Source of the DNA: Planctomycetota bacterium
GTDB taxonomy: Bacteria; Planctomycetota; UBA8108; UBA1146
Length of the DNA: 61,380 nt
NCBI GenBank assembly: GCA_016776905.1
Contig: JADHSM010000018.1
Location: 1 to 61,380, forward strand
Reading direction: 5' to 3'
Below the pieces are notes generated by a model, which did no database searches, was not told the origin of the DNA, and saw only the letters and a list, made by a program, of their open reading frames with translations. The position numbers and the translations under genes are program-made. Shown piece by piece: positions 34,721 to 43,998 of this stretch. Every line of letters begins with the position of its first letter. Position 1 is the first letter of the stretch.

Positions 34721-36056
34721 TCTTGCCCTTTTCTTGGCTGGTCTTCTGCGGAAGGGTCTTCTCTTCCATCCATGATCCACAATAAACACCGGATTCCACG
34801 GACTCCAATAACACTCTGACTTCTTGACCCCGAAGCAGACCTTGCCCCGCAACCCGGACTCTTAGCCCTTCTCGGGAAAGCCCCTCTGCCTCAGAACTGG
34901 AACTCACTTTTTCCAAAAGAACTCTGACCGATTCACCCAAACGCTTCCGACTCACTCGTTGTTGAACAGCGTCACAATGTTGACGAGCACGCAACATACG
35001 GTCATGACGCACTGCGGGATCCAAATGACCCTCGAGGCGCGCAGCACCGGTTCGAGGCCTTGGGCTGTAAGGGAACAGGTGCACCTTTGCGAAATCTAAA
35101 GTATCTACCATTTCCATAGAAGCTTCGAAGTCCTCTTCTGTCTCACCTGGAAAACCGACGATCAGATCTGTCGCCAAAATAGCATCAGGAAGCCTTTCCC
35201 GGATTCGGGTCATCGCTTCAACAAAATCATCTAATGAATAATCTCGCCTCATGGCATCGAGAATTTTTTGGCTTCCACTCTGTAACGGGACATGGAAGAA
35301 ACGACAAAGACCTTCGTCAGCAACAAATGCATCGAGGAAAGAATCTGTAAACGCTCCTTCACCGATGGAGGACAGACGGATTCTCTCTATTCCATCGATG
35401 TCCCTTAATCCCGTCAGTAACTTTCCAAGACCATCTTCGATTCCAAGATCACGCCCCCACTGACGAAGATGGATTCCGGTGAGAACCAGTTCTGAAAATC
35501 CAGCCTCGGCAAGACGGCGAGCTTCGTCCAAAACAGGTTGATGATCTCGGCTTCGCGACCCACCCCGTAGATACGGAATAATGCAGTAGCTGCAAAAGGA
35601 ATCGCAGCCGTCCTGAATTTTAAGGAATGCTCGTGTTCGCCCTTCAAAGGCGGATATCTCGAGTCCAAATATGTCTCGAGACTTTCGTCGAGGTCTCTCA
35701 TGACTCAGTTCGGCACCTTGGATGATTTCTGCGACACGGTGCTTCTCTTCATTCCCCACGAGATGTACCACGCCAGGGATTTCGACAAGTCTTTGTCGAT
35801 CATCCTCGGTCATGCAACCCGTGACGATGATATCTGCTTCAGGATTTTTTTTGGCGAGAGATTTGACGCGTTCTTCAACTTTGAGGCCCGCCCGCTCAGT
35901 GACGGTACAAGAGTTGATCACCAACAGGTCGATCCCCTCTGGTTTTTCAACTTCCTGATACCCCAACTCCAAGATTTCTTCTCGGATAGCCTGGGTGTCA
36001 TACTGATTAATTTTACAGCCAAAGGTGACGAACGCACATTCTGGCAAAACTCTCAC
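34713..36056 (-). CDS. mtaB: MtaB-type tRNA t6A37 methylthiotransferase
   Basis: 447 residues. The UPF0004 domain has three Cys (FGCKINQYDTQ, INSCTVTER, VTGCMTEDD) for one Fe-S cluster; the radical-SAM core has CDSFCSYC followed by YLRGGSRSR for the second; a C-terminal TRAM-like domain follows. The FGCKINQYDTQAI signature points to MtaB (ms2t6A37 formation) rather than MiaB or RimO. The GTG at 36056 has little spacing to AGAAAGG; a TTG three codons later fits AAGGTGAG better. Confidence 0.93.
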   Translation of the reverse strand: MRVLPECAFVTFGCKINQYDTQAIREEILELGYQEVEKPEGIDLLVINSCTVTERAGLKVEERVKSLAKKNPEADIIVTGCMTEDDRQRLVEIPGVVHLVGNEEKHRVAEIIQGAELSHERPRRKSRDIFGLEISAFEGRTRAFLKIQDGCDSFCSYCIIPYLRGGSRSRDHQPVLDEARRLAEAGFSELVLTGIHLRQWGRDLGIEDGLGKLLTGLRDIDGIERIRLSSIGEGAFTDSFLDAFVADEGLCRFFHVPLQSGSQKILDAMRRDYSLDDFVEAMTRIRERLPDAILATDLIVGFPGETEEDFEASMEMVDTLDFAKVHLFPYSPRPRTGAARLEGHLDPAVRHDRMLRARQHCDAVQQRVSRKRLGESVRVLLEKVSSSSEAEGLSREGLRVRVAGQGLLRGQEVRVLLESVESGVYCGSWMEEKTLPQKTSQEKGKNV

Positions 36057-36121
36057 CTTTCTGATCTATTCGATCTGAATATTCTCTATCTGATTTATCT
36101 CGACCCTGCGTCAGTGGACGA

Positions 36122-37129
36122 TCAGACCGAGACTTCACCCACACCTTCTTTGCTCTCAAGCCAACAATAACTGTGATGATCTGAAGTGATTTTAAATCCT
36201 TCAGGCACACTTTTTGAGCAACGAGGACCGACTTGAGGACACCGTGTGTGGAATGGACAACCCGATGGAGGATTGATGGGAGAAGGGACATCCCCTTCCA
36301 ATAATATTCGATTCTTTTTTCGACGAGGATCGGGTTCAGGTACCGCTGAAAGCAGGGCACGAGTGTAGGGGTGCCTTGGATCTGCATAGAGATCATCAGA
36401 AGCAGCTTCCTCTACAATCTTCCCCAGATACATCACTGCAACTCTGTCGCTGATGTGTTCAACCACCGCAAGATCATGCGCGATGAAAAGATAGGACAAC
36501 TCAAATTCGTCCTGTAGATCCAACAGCAAATTGATGATTTGTGCTTGGATTGAAACGTCGAGGGCACTGACAGCTTCGTCGCAGACAATAAATTCAGGGT
36601 CGACCGACAACGCGCGAGCAATACCTACACGTTGCCTCTGGCCGCCAGAGAACTCATGAGGATAGCGATTGATGTGATTGATAGGATCCAGTCCGCACCT
36701 ATCCATGAGATGCTGGATTCTCTCTCTTATCTCTTTATCATTTCCCATCTTATGAATGTGGGGTCCCTCACTAAGAATGGAACCGACCGTCATTCGTGGA
36801 TTGAGAGATCCATATGGGTCTTGAAAGATAATCTGCATCCGCTTACGAAGAGCACGCAGTTGCTCCCCCTCTGTCGACAGAACATCAATACCATCAAATT
36901 TGACGGATCCTTGTGTGGGCTCAATCAGGCGTAATATCGATCTTCCAACTGTTGTTTTTCCACACCCAGATTCTCCGACAAGGCCCAATGTTTCTTTACG
37001 ACCCAAGGAGAAACTCACTCCGTCGACCGCTTTGACCTGCCCAGTCACTTTGGAAAAGATCCCAGATCGTATAGGGAACCAAGTCTTTAGATCTTTGACC
37101 TCGAGAAGAGGTTTTTTTGCTTCACTCAT
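36122..37129 (-). CDS. oppF: Oligopeptide/dipeptide ABC transporter ATP-binding protein OppF type
   Basis: 335 residues. Walker [16 protein letters not shown], signature [15 protein letters not shown], Walker [14 protein letters not shown]-loop [10 protein letters not shown], and the C-terminal oligo_HPY extension with [14 protein letters not shown]. The start overlaps the oppD stop by ATGA. It normally forms a heterodimer with OppD and powers two permeases, none of which is here. Confidence 0.95.
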   Translation of the reverse strand: MSEAKKPLLEVKDLKTWFPIRSGIFSKVTGQVKAVDGVSFSLGRKETLGLVGESGCGKTTVGRSILRLIEPTQGSVKFDGIDVLSTEGEQLRALRKRMQIIFQDPYGSLNPRMTVGSILSEGPHIHKMGNDKEIRERIQHLMDRCGLDPINHINRYPHEFSGGQRQRVGIARALSVDPEFIVCDEAVSALDVSIQAQIINLLLDLQDEFELSYLFIAHDLAVVEHISDRVAVMYLGKIVEEAASDDLYADPRHPYTRALLSAVPEPDPRRKKNRILLEGDVPSPINPPSGCPFHTRCPQVGPRCSKSVPEGFKITSDHHSYCWLESKEGVGEVSV

Positions 37130-38139
37130 CCTGAGCCTCCGGTACCAGCAGTCTTGTTTTTAGCAATTTCACTCCAGTGATGACAAGAAACCTGGTGGTT
37201 TTCAGCAGCCTCGGAGAGTTGTGGTTCAACCTGTGCACATTCGTCAGTCGCGAAAGCGCAACGGGGACGGAACTTGCATCCGCTAGGAAACTGCAATGGA
37301 TTCGGAACGTTACCCTCGATCACTTCGAGGCGATCGCTATCTTTTTCAAGACGTGGAAGAGAACGAAACAAACCTATGGTGTAAGGGTGCTTCGGCTTCT
37401 CAAATAGTTCTTCAACAGGAGCACTCTCGACCACCTTGCCAGCATACATGACAACCACATGATCAGCATTCTCAGCGACCACTCCCAGATCGTGAGTGAT
37501 CATAAGAATCGCCATGCCTTTTTCTCTCTGCAGGTTTCGCAAAAGCTCCAGTATTTGTGCCTGAATCGTCACATCTAGAGCCGTCGTCGGTTCATCTGCG
37601 ATCAGTAATGACGGATTACAAGCCAAGGCAATGGCGATCATCACTCTTTGCTTCATTCCACCGGAGAGTTGGTGAGGATATTCGTCGACACGTTGCTCTG
37701 GAGAAGGAATCCCCACTTGCTTCAAGAGTTCGATACTTCGAGCATGAGCCTCTTGACGAGACAGGCCCTGATGTAGGCGAAGAGACTCACCAATTTGGTC
37801 ACCCACCCTGAAAACGGGATTCAGACTCGTCATAGGCTCTTGGAAAATGACCGAAACTTCATTTCCCCGAATCTTCCGCATCTGCTCTTCACTTTTTTCG
37901 AGAAGGTTTTCACCCTTAAAGAGGATTTTACCTCCGACATATTTACCTGGAGGCGTAGGGACCAATTGAAGAATGCTCATCGCGGTTACTGATTTTCCAC
38001 AACCCGACTCTCCAACGACTCCCAAAGTCTCTCCCGGCTTGATGGCATAGCTCACCCCATCGACAGCCTTTGCCACACCATCGTCGGTATAGAAGTATGT
38101 CTTCAGATCTTCAATCGATAGCAGTGGCTCATTACTCAA
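37126..38139 (-). CDS. oppD: Oligopeptide/dipeptide ABC transporter ATP-binding protein OppD type
   Basis: 337 residues. Walker [16 protein letters not shown], signature [15 protein letters not shown], Walker [14 protein letters not shown]-loop [10 protein letters not shown], and the C-terminal extension with [18 protein letters not shown] overlaps on both sides with the RidA gene and oppF. Substrate-binding protein and permeases are not encoded nearby and must be elsewhere. Confidence 0.95.
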   Translation of the reverse strand: MSNEPLLSIEDLKTYFYTDDGVAKAVDGVSYAIKPGETLGVVGESGCGKSVTAMSILQLVPTPPGKYVGGKILFKGENLLEKSEEQMRKIRGNEVSVIFQEPMTSLNPVFRVGDQIGESLRLHQGLSRQEAHARSIELLKQVGIPSPEQRVDEYPHQLSGGMKQRVMIAIALACNPSLLIADEPTTALDVTIQAQILELLRNLQREKGMAILMITHDLGVVAENADHVVVMYAGKVVESAPVEELFEKPKHPYTIGLFRSLPRLEKDSDRLEVIEGNVPNPLQFPSGCKFRPRCAFATDECAQVEPQLSEAAENHQVSCHHWSEIAKNKTAGTGGSG

Positions 38140-38534
38140 CGGGAGTCTCTCTTCCGGGCGATCGCATCGACCTCAACATCCACACCTTTAGGTAATGCGG
38201 CAGCCTGAATACAGACTCGCGCAGGAAAGGGTTCACAAAAGAATCCAGCGTAGACCTCGTTGACGGCAGCAAAGTCCCCCATGTCTGAGAGATAAACCTG
38301 AGTCTTGACGACATCTGACAACTCGCACCCAGCGGCCTTCAACACTTCACCTAAATTACTCAGTGCCTGTTGTGCCTGATCTTGAATCCCTCTCTTGATG
38401 GATCCATCTCCTGGAACTATTGGGATTTGTCCAGAGCAGTAGACCCAACCATCCACCTCTATTGCTTGGGAGTAGGGCCCCAATGCGGCGGGTGCATTCT
38501 CTGTACTGATCGCTTTTCTTTGATCCAGCGACAT
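38136..38534 (-). CDS. ridA: RidA-family (YjgF/YER057c/UK114) enamine/imine deaminase
   Basis: 132 residues, standard length. [20 protein letters not shown] at the N-terminus, then [20 protein letters not shown] with the Arg that binds the carboxylate and the late Glu. RidA proteins are trimers that hydrolyse reactive enamines such as 2-aminoacrylate. GGAAGGAG lies upstream of the ATG. Coupled by ATGA with oppD, a link between peptide uptake and amino-acid catabolism that is suggestive only. Confidence 0.93.
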   Translation of the reverse strand: MSLDQRKAISTENAPAALGPYSQAIEVDGWVYCSGQIPIVPGDGSIKRGIQDQAQQALSNLGEVLKAAGCELSDVVKTQVYLSDMGDFAAVNEVYAGFFCEPFPARVCIQAAALPKGVDVEVDAIARKRDSR

Positions 38535-38637
38535 ATGTCAGGACTCCTTCCGAGGGGAGGTCTAGTGGAAAGTCTTTGAGACCTTCGGAAGCTCCCAGTG
38601 AGGAAACGTTCCGTCGACGATACTAACGGGGGTCGGA

Positions 38638-39150
38638 TCAGGTTTCCAGCGAGCCTGAATCGAGTCTCCGATCCAATTCAGCAGAGAGCTCCGTTGAAAT
38701 ACTCTCGGGGAGCGAAGAACTGACATCGCCGCCAAAAGCAGCAATCTCCTTAATGTGTCGACTGGAGAGATGAGAGAATTCCAAACTGGGCAAGACGAAG
38801 ACCGTCTCGGCCCCGAGATCTCCAGAGATGGATCGATTGGTCAGAGCCATGGTGTACTCCGCCTCAAAGTCAGCAAATGTGCGGATTCCGCGCAATAACA
38901 ACCTTGCAGACTCTGCCTTGAGCAACTCGACTACGAGGCCATCAAACTGAACCACCCGGACCCCTGAAATCCCATCCGTGCACTTCTTCAACCACTGAAC
39001 TCGTTCATCCGACGAAAAAAGTGATTCTTTTTGCCTGTTGACGGCGACTGCCACAATCAGTTCTTCGAACATCCGGGAACCACGTTGGATCAGATCCAAA
39101 TGCCCTTTGTGAGGGGGATCAAAAGTGCCGGGATACACTGCCTTACTCAT
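38638..39150 (-). CDS. coaD: Phosphopantetheine adenylyltransferase
   Basis: 170 residues from the ATG at 39150 (AAAGGAG eight bases upstream). The nucleotidyltransferase motif GTFDPPHKGHLDLI (TxGH-type HxGH) is at the N-terminus, with LLRGIRTFADFEAEYTMALTNR and LSSRHIKEIAAFGGDVS after it. It makes dephospho-CoA in coenzyme A synthesis. The 13-residue C-terminal tail is slightly longer than usual. Confidence 0.96.
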   Translation of the reverse strand: MSKAVYPGTFDPPHKGHLDLIQRGSRMFEELIVAVAVNRQKESLFSSDERVQWLKKCTDGISGVRVVQFDGLVVELLKAESARLLLRGIRTFADFEAEYTMALTNRSISGDLGAETVFVLPSLEFSHLSSRHIKEIAAFGGDVSSSLPESISTELSAELDRRLDSGSLET

Positions 39151-39324
39151 GTCACCGACTCCTTTCATGCCGTTCTGGCTGGAGGATTGGAAGAGTGCCT
39201 ACCGTTCTGGGAAGGCCCGTCGAGAAGGGAGTCCCCTTCTCCTCAGGAATGATCATGGCGGTAATTCTGAAGGCTGAAAACAAAAAAAGCGGGGGTGCCG
39301 AAGAAACACACGAATTCTTAGGAT

Positions 39325-41844
39325 TTACCAGGGACGTCCTCTGGAACCCATTCCCGCACGTCCTCCCTGCAGCGCACCCAGCCATTCTCTCAGTCCGATT
39401 TCCACCCGGAATGTGGTGTCATCAGTGATTCCGGCTTCGACATCGACTCCGAATCCGATTCTGAAAGTTCGGAAGTTTCGGCCGACTTCCCACCATTGAC
39501 CCAGAACATCTTCGTTATCGAGGTCATATTCGACAAATAATCCAAGATCCCAAAGCGAAGAGGCCAGATATCGACCTCCCATCAGAAGAGTCTCCTGATA
39601 TTCGGGACGATTTCGCCAACTCGCTTCAAACAGACCTGACGAGGGATCCAACCAACGAAGACCGGCGTTTTTACCCCGATCTTCACCGAGCCCCAAATCT
39701 TGGCGACTTTCTCCGAACAAACTCCAGCCTCCGGAACCGTGAATCACCACTTCAGAGAAGAGATCACCCCATGACTCCCCCGCATTGTCCCGATCCGCCT
39801 CAGGGTAAAAGAGTGCATCTACTCTGAGTTCGGCGACAGCCCGATTCCCCAGTCGATACAACTTTTCTCTATCCGTTCTCGACTGGCGTGTCTGAAAACG
39901 ATGCCCCATCGACAAGGTGACCACATCACGGTCCTGAAGTTGATCGATGGAATCCATCGAATAAGGAACATCTGCGACATCGAGAGTGGTATCGAAGAGA
40001 CTCGAATAGTTCGCCCGAAAATCGACCACGTGACGGAGATCTTCGATACCCAACGTTTCATTCCGAACGTTGAAAACTCTCGAAAATCGTGTGGCAGCCT
40101 CGACCCCCGCTGAGAGTATCGATCGATCTTGCTCTTCCAAATTGGTCGAAGTCCAGCTGGTCCAACGAAGACCCGCAGATGGAATCACATTGAGCCAACG
40201 GGAAGCAACGATGGGCCGTAAGACCTCTCCCCGTATGTCGATTCGTCGAACCTCAATGGCTGGATCCAGAGATCCCGTTTCAGGGATGGATTCGAGATCG
40301 GCATAGACCAGATCTGAATCAAAACGAAATCCACCGGCAATAGGAGCGTCTAAAGCTCTGAATCGAAATTCAGGTTTTTTCTCGAGTGCAGCAGCGAAGT
40401 CTTCATATTTTGATTCAACAAGGACACTGGCGGAATAATCCCCTCCCAGGTCCTGACGCAACGAGAAGAAGTTCTCTGGCTTTTTGACCGCTCTCGATTC
40501 CACACGAAAGAACTCATCGACGAAACCGGCGTCGCTTGCAGATGCATACTCAACATCGATCAGAGTGCCTCTCGCAAATCGTGCATGCAAAAAGGCTCTT
40601 CCCCGAAAACGATCGGGATCAGAGATCACTGCTCCATCGGTATCCTGAGTCGCCTTATCCGAGATTTGCCAATAGGAGCCATATCCAAAAAGCTCAAGCC
40701 TACCGTCGGGGTCCGCTGCCCAACGCAGAGGATCTCTCCCCAGTTCAAAATCCAAACCATATCCAGTACCACGTTTGGAAAGTTGATCGACTCTCGGGGT
40801 CAAATCAAACTCATCTTCAAATCGTGAGGGGATCAGGAAATCACCATTCCAGGAAGTATCGATCCGTGATCCAAAACGACTGGAGTCCGAAATCCGAAGA
40901 TCACGCAATGGAAAAGATCGACCCCAGCGGGTATCCCACGTCGTTCTTGGGAATGGAACCACAGGCACCCCAAAGATTTCCAATCGAGCATCTTCCACTT
41001 CAAACATGTATCCGCCCGGTAAATCTTCGTCGGCTCTTTGGTCTATTTCCTCGCGAGGACTGGCAGTTCCTTTATCGGCAATCAGTGCCCATTCCGGATG
41101 ATCAAAGTCATCTGTGGTGAAAACGATGCCACGCCCCTGAATACCTTCGAAATCATCCACGCTCAGAAACTGCGCTGCGATACCCAAGGTGGAAACCGTT
41201 GTCCCAGATTCACTGACTTCGGAAACGCCTGCCACCCATGATTCTGCCATACGTCGAGATCGACGAGGGTCATCTCTTGGAAGAGTTCTGAGGGTCTCAA
41301 TCAATTCCTGAGTGAGCCGAACCCGAGCTTCTGTCAGCACCATACGTCGGGTTGCGACTTCTAGAAAAACCGATTCCGCTTGGAATGTCTGCACACCCCG
41401 CTTCAACAAGACTCCGCCCATCGCTAAGACTTTGGGATTCACCGGTCCCGATTCAGCATCGACACCATCGACATAAACTCCAACAGCATCGGCTCTCAGC
41501 GAAAACCCTCGTCCTTCGAGCAATACATTGCCCAGAACGACAAGAGATCGACCGCCATCTTGAGTCGAAATATCCGCCTCAAGTCGGTCGTAAAAAATGG
41601 AGATATCTTCGTCAGAACCGAAGAGCCCTGTCGTGGTTTGAGCAAAAAGAGGCTGTGCACAGATGAGGCACAACAGCAACAAGGCGAAGGAGGTGACCTT
41701 CAAATCAGGAGGGAAACTCCATCCAGACACCAACCCCTCAGTTGCCGCTGGAGCAGTATCTAGAGTAGCGACTGGCGTAGTTGAATCCGAAAACAAGCGA
41801 TTCAAAAACCGAGTGCCCTTTATCGAATTTCCCGATTTTGGCAT
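39325..41844 (-). CDS. LptD/OstA-like outer-membrane assembly protein
   Basis: 839 residues; GGGGAGG lies 4 bases upstream of the ATG. A long n-region leads to a signal peptide (about 48-69, ending PLFAQ). Residues about 78-290 are OstA-like strands (SLVVLGNVLLEGRGFSLRAD, then VFLEVATRRMVLTEARVRL), including the pre-barrel motif EIFGVPVVPFPRTTWDTRWG. The remaining 550 residues alternate in a beta-barrel pattern (e.g. RLELFGYGSYWQISD), with no final Phe. LptD inserts lipopolysaccharide into the outer leaflet. The overall pattern fits, but cysteines of E. coli LptD are absent, so this is a divergent member. Confidence 0.72.
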   Translation of the reverse strand: MPKSGNSIKGTRFLNRLFSDSTTPVATLDTAPAATEGLVSGWSFPPDLKVTSFALLLLCLICAQPLFAQTTTGLFGSDEDISIFYDRLEADISTQDGGRSLVVLGNVLLEGRGFSLRADAVGVYVDGVDAESGPVNPKVLAMGGVLLKRGVQTFQAESVFLEVATRRMVLTEARVRLTQELIETLRTLPRDDPRRSRRMAESWVAGVSEVSESGTTVSTLGIAAQFLSVDDFEGIQGRGIVFTTDDFDHPEWALIADKGTASPREEIDQRADEDLPGGYMFEVEDARLEIFGVPVVPFPRTTWDTRWGRSFPLRDLRISDSSRFGSRIDTSWNGDFLIPSRFEDEFDLTPRVDQLSKRGTGYGLDFELGRDPLRWAADPDGRLELFGYGSYWQISDKATQDTDGAVISDPDRFRGRAFLHARFARGTLIDVEYASASDAGFVDEFFRVESRAVKKPENFFSLRQDLGGDYSASVLVESKYEDFAAALEKKPEFRFRALDAPIAGGFRFDSDLVYADLESIPETGSLDPAIEVRRIDIRGEVLRPIVASRWLNVIPSAGLRWTSWTSTNLEEQDRSILSAGVEAATRFSRVFNVRNETLGIEDLRHVVDFRANYSSLFDTTLDVADVPYSMDSIDQLQDRDVVTLSMGHRFQTRQSRTDREKLYRLGNRAVAELRVDALFYPEADRDNAGESWGDLFSEVVIHGSGGWSLFGESRQDLGLGEDRGKNAGLRWLDPSSGLFEASWRNRPEYQETLLMGGRYLASSLWDLGLFVEYDLDNEDVLGQWWEVGRNFRTFRIGFGVDVEAGITDDTTFRVEIGLREWLGALQGGRAGMGSRGRPW

Positions 41845-41943
41845 GGAGCCTCCCCGAAGCGAGTAGATCTGGCGTCGATCCCCTGAATGGAGAACACGTT
41901 AGACCTTTCAACGGGAGGCATCCAGAACTTCCACAAACGGCGA

Positions 41944-43788
41944 CTACCGAGAAGCGTCACCCGCCTTGATTCGGACCTGAAGGAGGAAATTGATCAATAA
42001 ATTTTCAATCGTCGCTTCGTTATGAGAACTGCTTTGTTTTCCAAAGTGCGAAATGACATGGATCACACGCCCCTTTTTCACGGGAAATGTCACCGCAACA
42101 GCCCCTTCTCCACAGGTTTCACGCAATTCGTCACTATCGATCAAGACCTGTACTTTTTTGGACTGGATGTCCAAGCTTGGGCTCTCTTTGTCAATTTTCC
42201 AGCGATGTTGAATCAGTTGGATATCTGGATCCTCAATATCGGTAGGTCCATCGTCAAGACCCCCTCCAACACCTGTTTTACCCCGGTCAGCATCCACGTC
42301 TCCCGGATCGTCCTCCTGTTTGGGATCATAATTCTCTTCATCGTCATCTTCATCGTCGAGATCATATTTTTCTCTGCGCAGAGCATTGAGGTCAACAGGA
42401 GGCACGAAGACTCCACGAAGAAGTGGATGAGCGGTCATACCCTTTTCTGGAGTAATCCCAAAATCACCGCCCTCCAATGCCGTCCCAGATCGAAGGAACT
42501 TGCTGAATCCGATCTCGAGGACTTCTATCAAACACCAATCTTCAGTGAAGAGGTAACCCCCCTTTTCGACAAATCTCACGATCTTGTCGACCGCATCCTG
42601 ATTCATTTTGAATTGAATCTCGTCATGGTTTCCCGGGCCCGTGCAACGGTGCATTCGGTTACCGGTGTACTCTCCAGGCTTGTGCTCAGGATTCTGACAA
42701 AACTTGTGGATGTGGGTGCAGTTGATAAAAATGGCAGCGACGCCATCGAGTTTGTAGGAGGACTTTTCGAGTTCTCCTTTTTCGACGACCGAATGAGGAA
42801 TGTTGATGCGCTCCAACACGTGTTCAATGTGGTCATAGTTGGTGTCGAAGCCATTCTTCGCCCGAGGCCCTTTGATCACGAGAACCCTGCCGGGGGCCAA
42901 ATCTTCGAGCCCCATGAATTGACGCGCCCTCACGGGATCGAGAGGTCGGGCTAATCCGGTGGTGGAGGTATGATTTTCAGCTTCGTCGCGAATAACTTTC
43001 AATCCACGACTTCGCTCTCGCTCCCACCAGCCTTCCCAGTTAATCAAACTATTTCCAAGTTGTTGCATCGTCAAAGCTTCCAAAGCGGAGATCAGTGACC
43101 TTTTCAATTCTGTGGGAGGCTTCTTGCCTCCTTTTTCTTTAGCATCTTCTCTCGCAAGGATTGGCATCAAAACATCGACTGTGCGTCGCACAGGAATTTC
43201 AGCAGCGACATCCACCGCCATCAATTGCATATCTTGAGGGCAATACTCCAGCACTCGACGAATCACTCGATTCACGTACTTGCTACGAGTTTTACGTAAA
43301 GAATTCAGAAGATCTCTAGCAACAGGCTTCGATTTGTAACGGACGACGAACTCGCCCATTTCGGTAAAAGCGTCCGCTCCTTTAAAGCCGGCGACTCCTT
43401 GCAATAGATACCAATATACGTCGTCCGCCTGACTACGAGATAAGCTCGCAGCGGTGGATAAGACAGCCGCAGTGGCATCTCTCCCCGGCAACTTCCCCAG
43501 CATACGAAGAACTTCAGCCAGACCCGCCGCATCTCCAGACATCGCCGCCTGCTGCAAGATGCGACGCATCTCCTTAGAAGACATGGCATCGTCGTCTGTT
43601 ACAGATTTCTCTTTTTCAACATGAGGTTCCGTCATATCCGCTTCAATGGCTGCAACGGATGCCGAGGGGATCAGGAAAAACGAGATCATTAATAAGCACA
43701 CAAGGAGGTTCAAACTCAGGAATTTGAAGTCTCCAAAAACAGGACGACAGGTGGATCGGTCACAAACAGAGAGATTGTCGGGTTCCAT
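41944..43788 (-). CDS. DUF4159-like secreted protein with helical repeats
   Basis: 614 residues from the ATG at 43788 (a TTG two codons earlier is possible). A membrane segment/signal (about 24-48), helical HEAT-like repeats (about 70-250), then an alpha/beta amidotransferase-like fold (about 285-610) with GRVLVIKGPRA, IFINCTHIH, IVRFVEKGGYLFTEDWC and GRVIHVISHFGKQ. The last part resembles DUF4159/ThuA-like domains, widespread in planctomycetes and of unknown activity. A strongly acidic linker (LDDEDDDEENYDPKQEDDPG) interrupts the domain. The fold assignment is by pattern. Confidence 0.65.
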   Translation of the reverse strand: MEPDNLSVCDRSTCRPVFGDFKFLSLNLLVCLLMISFFLIPSASVAAIEADMTEPHVEKEKSVTDDDAMSSKEMRRILQQAAMSGDAAGLAEVLRMLGKLPGRDATAAVLSTAASLSRSQADDVYWYLLQGVAGFKGADAFTEMGEFVVRYKSKPVARDLLNSLRKTRSKYVNRVIRRVLEYCPQDMQLMAVDVAAEIPVRRTVDVLMPILAREDAKEKGGKKPPTELKRSLISALEALTMQQLGNSLINWEGWWERERSRGLKVIRDEAENHTSTTGLARPLDPVRARQFMGLEDLAPGRVLVIKGPRAKNGFDTNYDHIEHVLERINIPHSVVEKGELEKSSYKLDGVAAIFINCTHIHKFCQNPEHKPGEYTGNRMHRCTGPGNHDEIQFKMNQDAVDKIVRFVEKGGYLFTEDWCLIEVLEIGFSKFLRSGTALEGGDFGITPEKGMTAHPLLRGVFVPPVDLNALRREKYDLDDEDDDEENYDPKQEDDPGDVDADRGKTGVGGGLDDGPTDIEDPDIQLIQHRWKIDKESPSLDIQSKKVQVLIDSDELRETCGEGAVAVTFPVKKGRVIHVISHFGKQSSSHNEATIENLLINFLLQVRIKAGDASR

Positions 43789-43998
43789 GAACAAAGCCTA
43801 TTCTTCACCTATGAGAGAGGAATACGGAATGGGGTCAAAACAATGGGGTCAAAACACTGGCTACGACTTCTATTGTAACTGCCCAAGAAGTCCGAGGGCA
43901 GTACCTTTCAAGCAACGGCACAGGCCACGTCAACGCGGAATCTGGGCTCCGATTTCGGGAAGAAATCGCTCATTATTCGTGAATATGAATAGAATGAC

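Noticed and set aside
34721..34852. N-terminal extension of the uracil-DNA glycosylase frame
   Set aside because: Lies entirely within mtaB in another frame; the ATG at 34720 has a good ribosome site.
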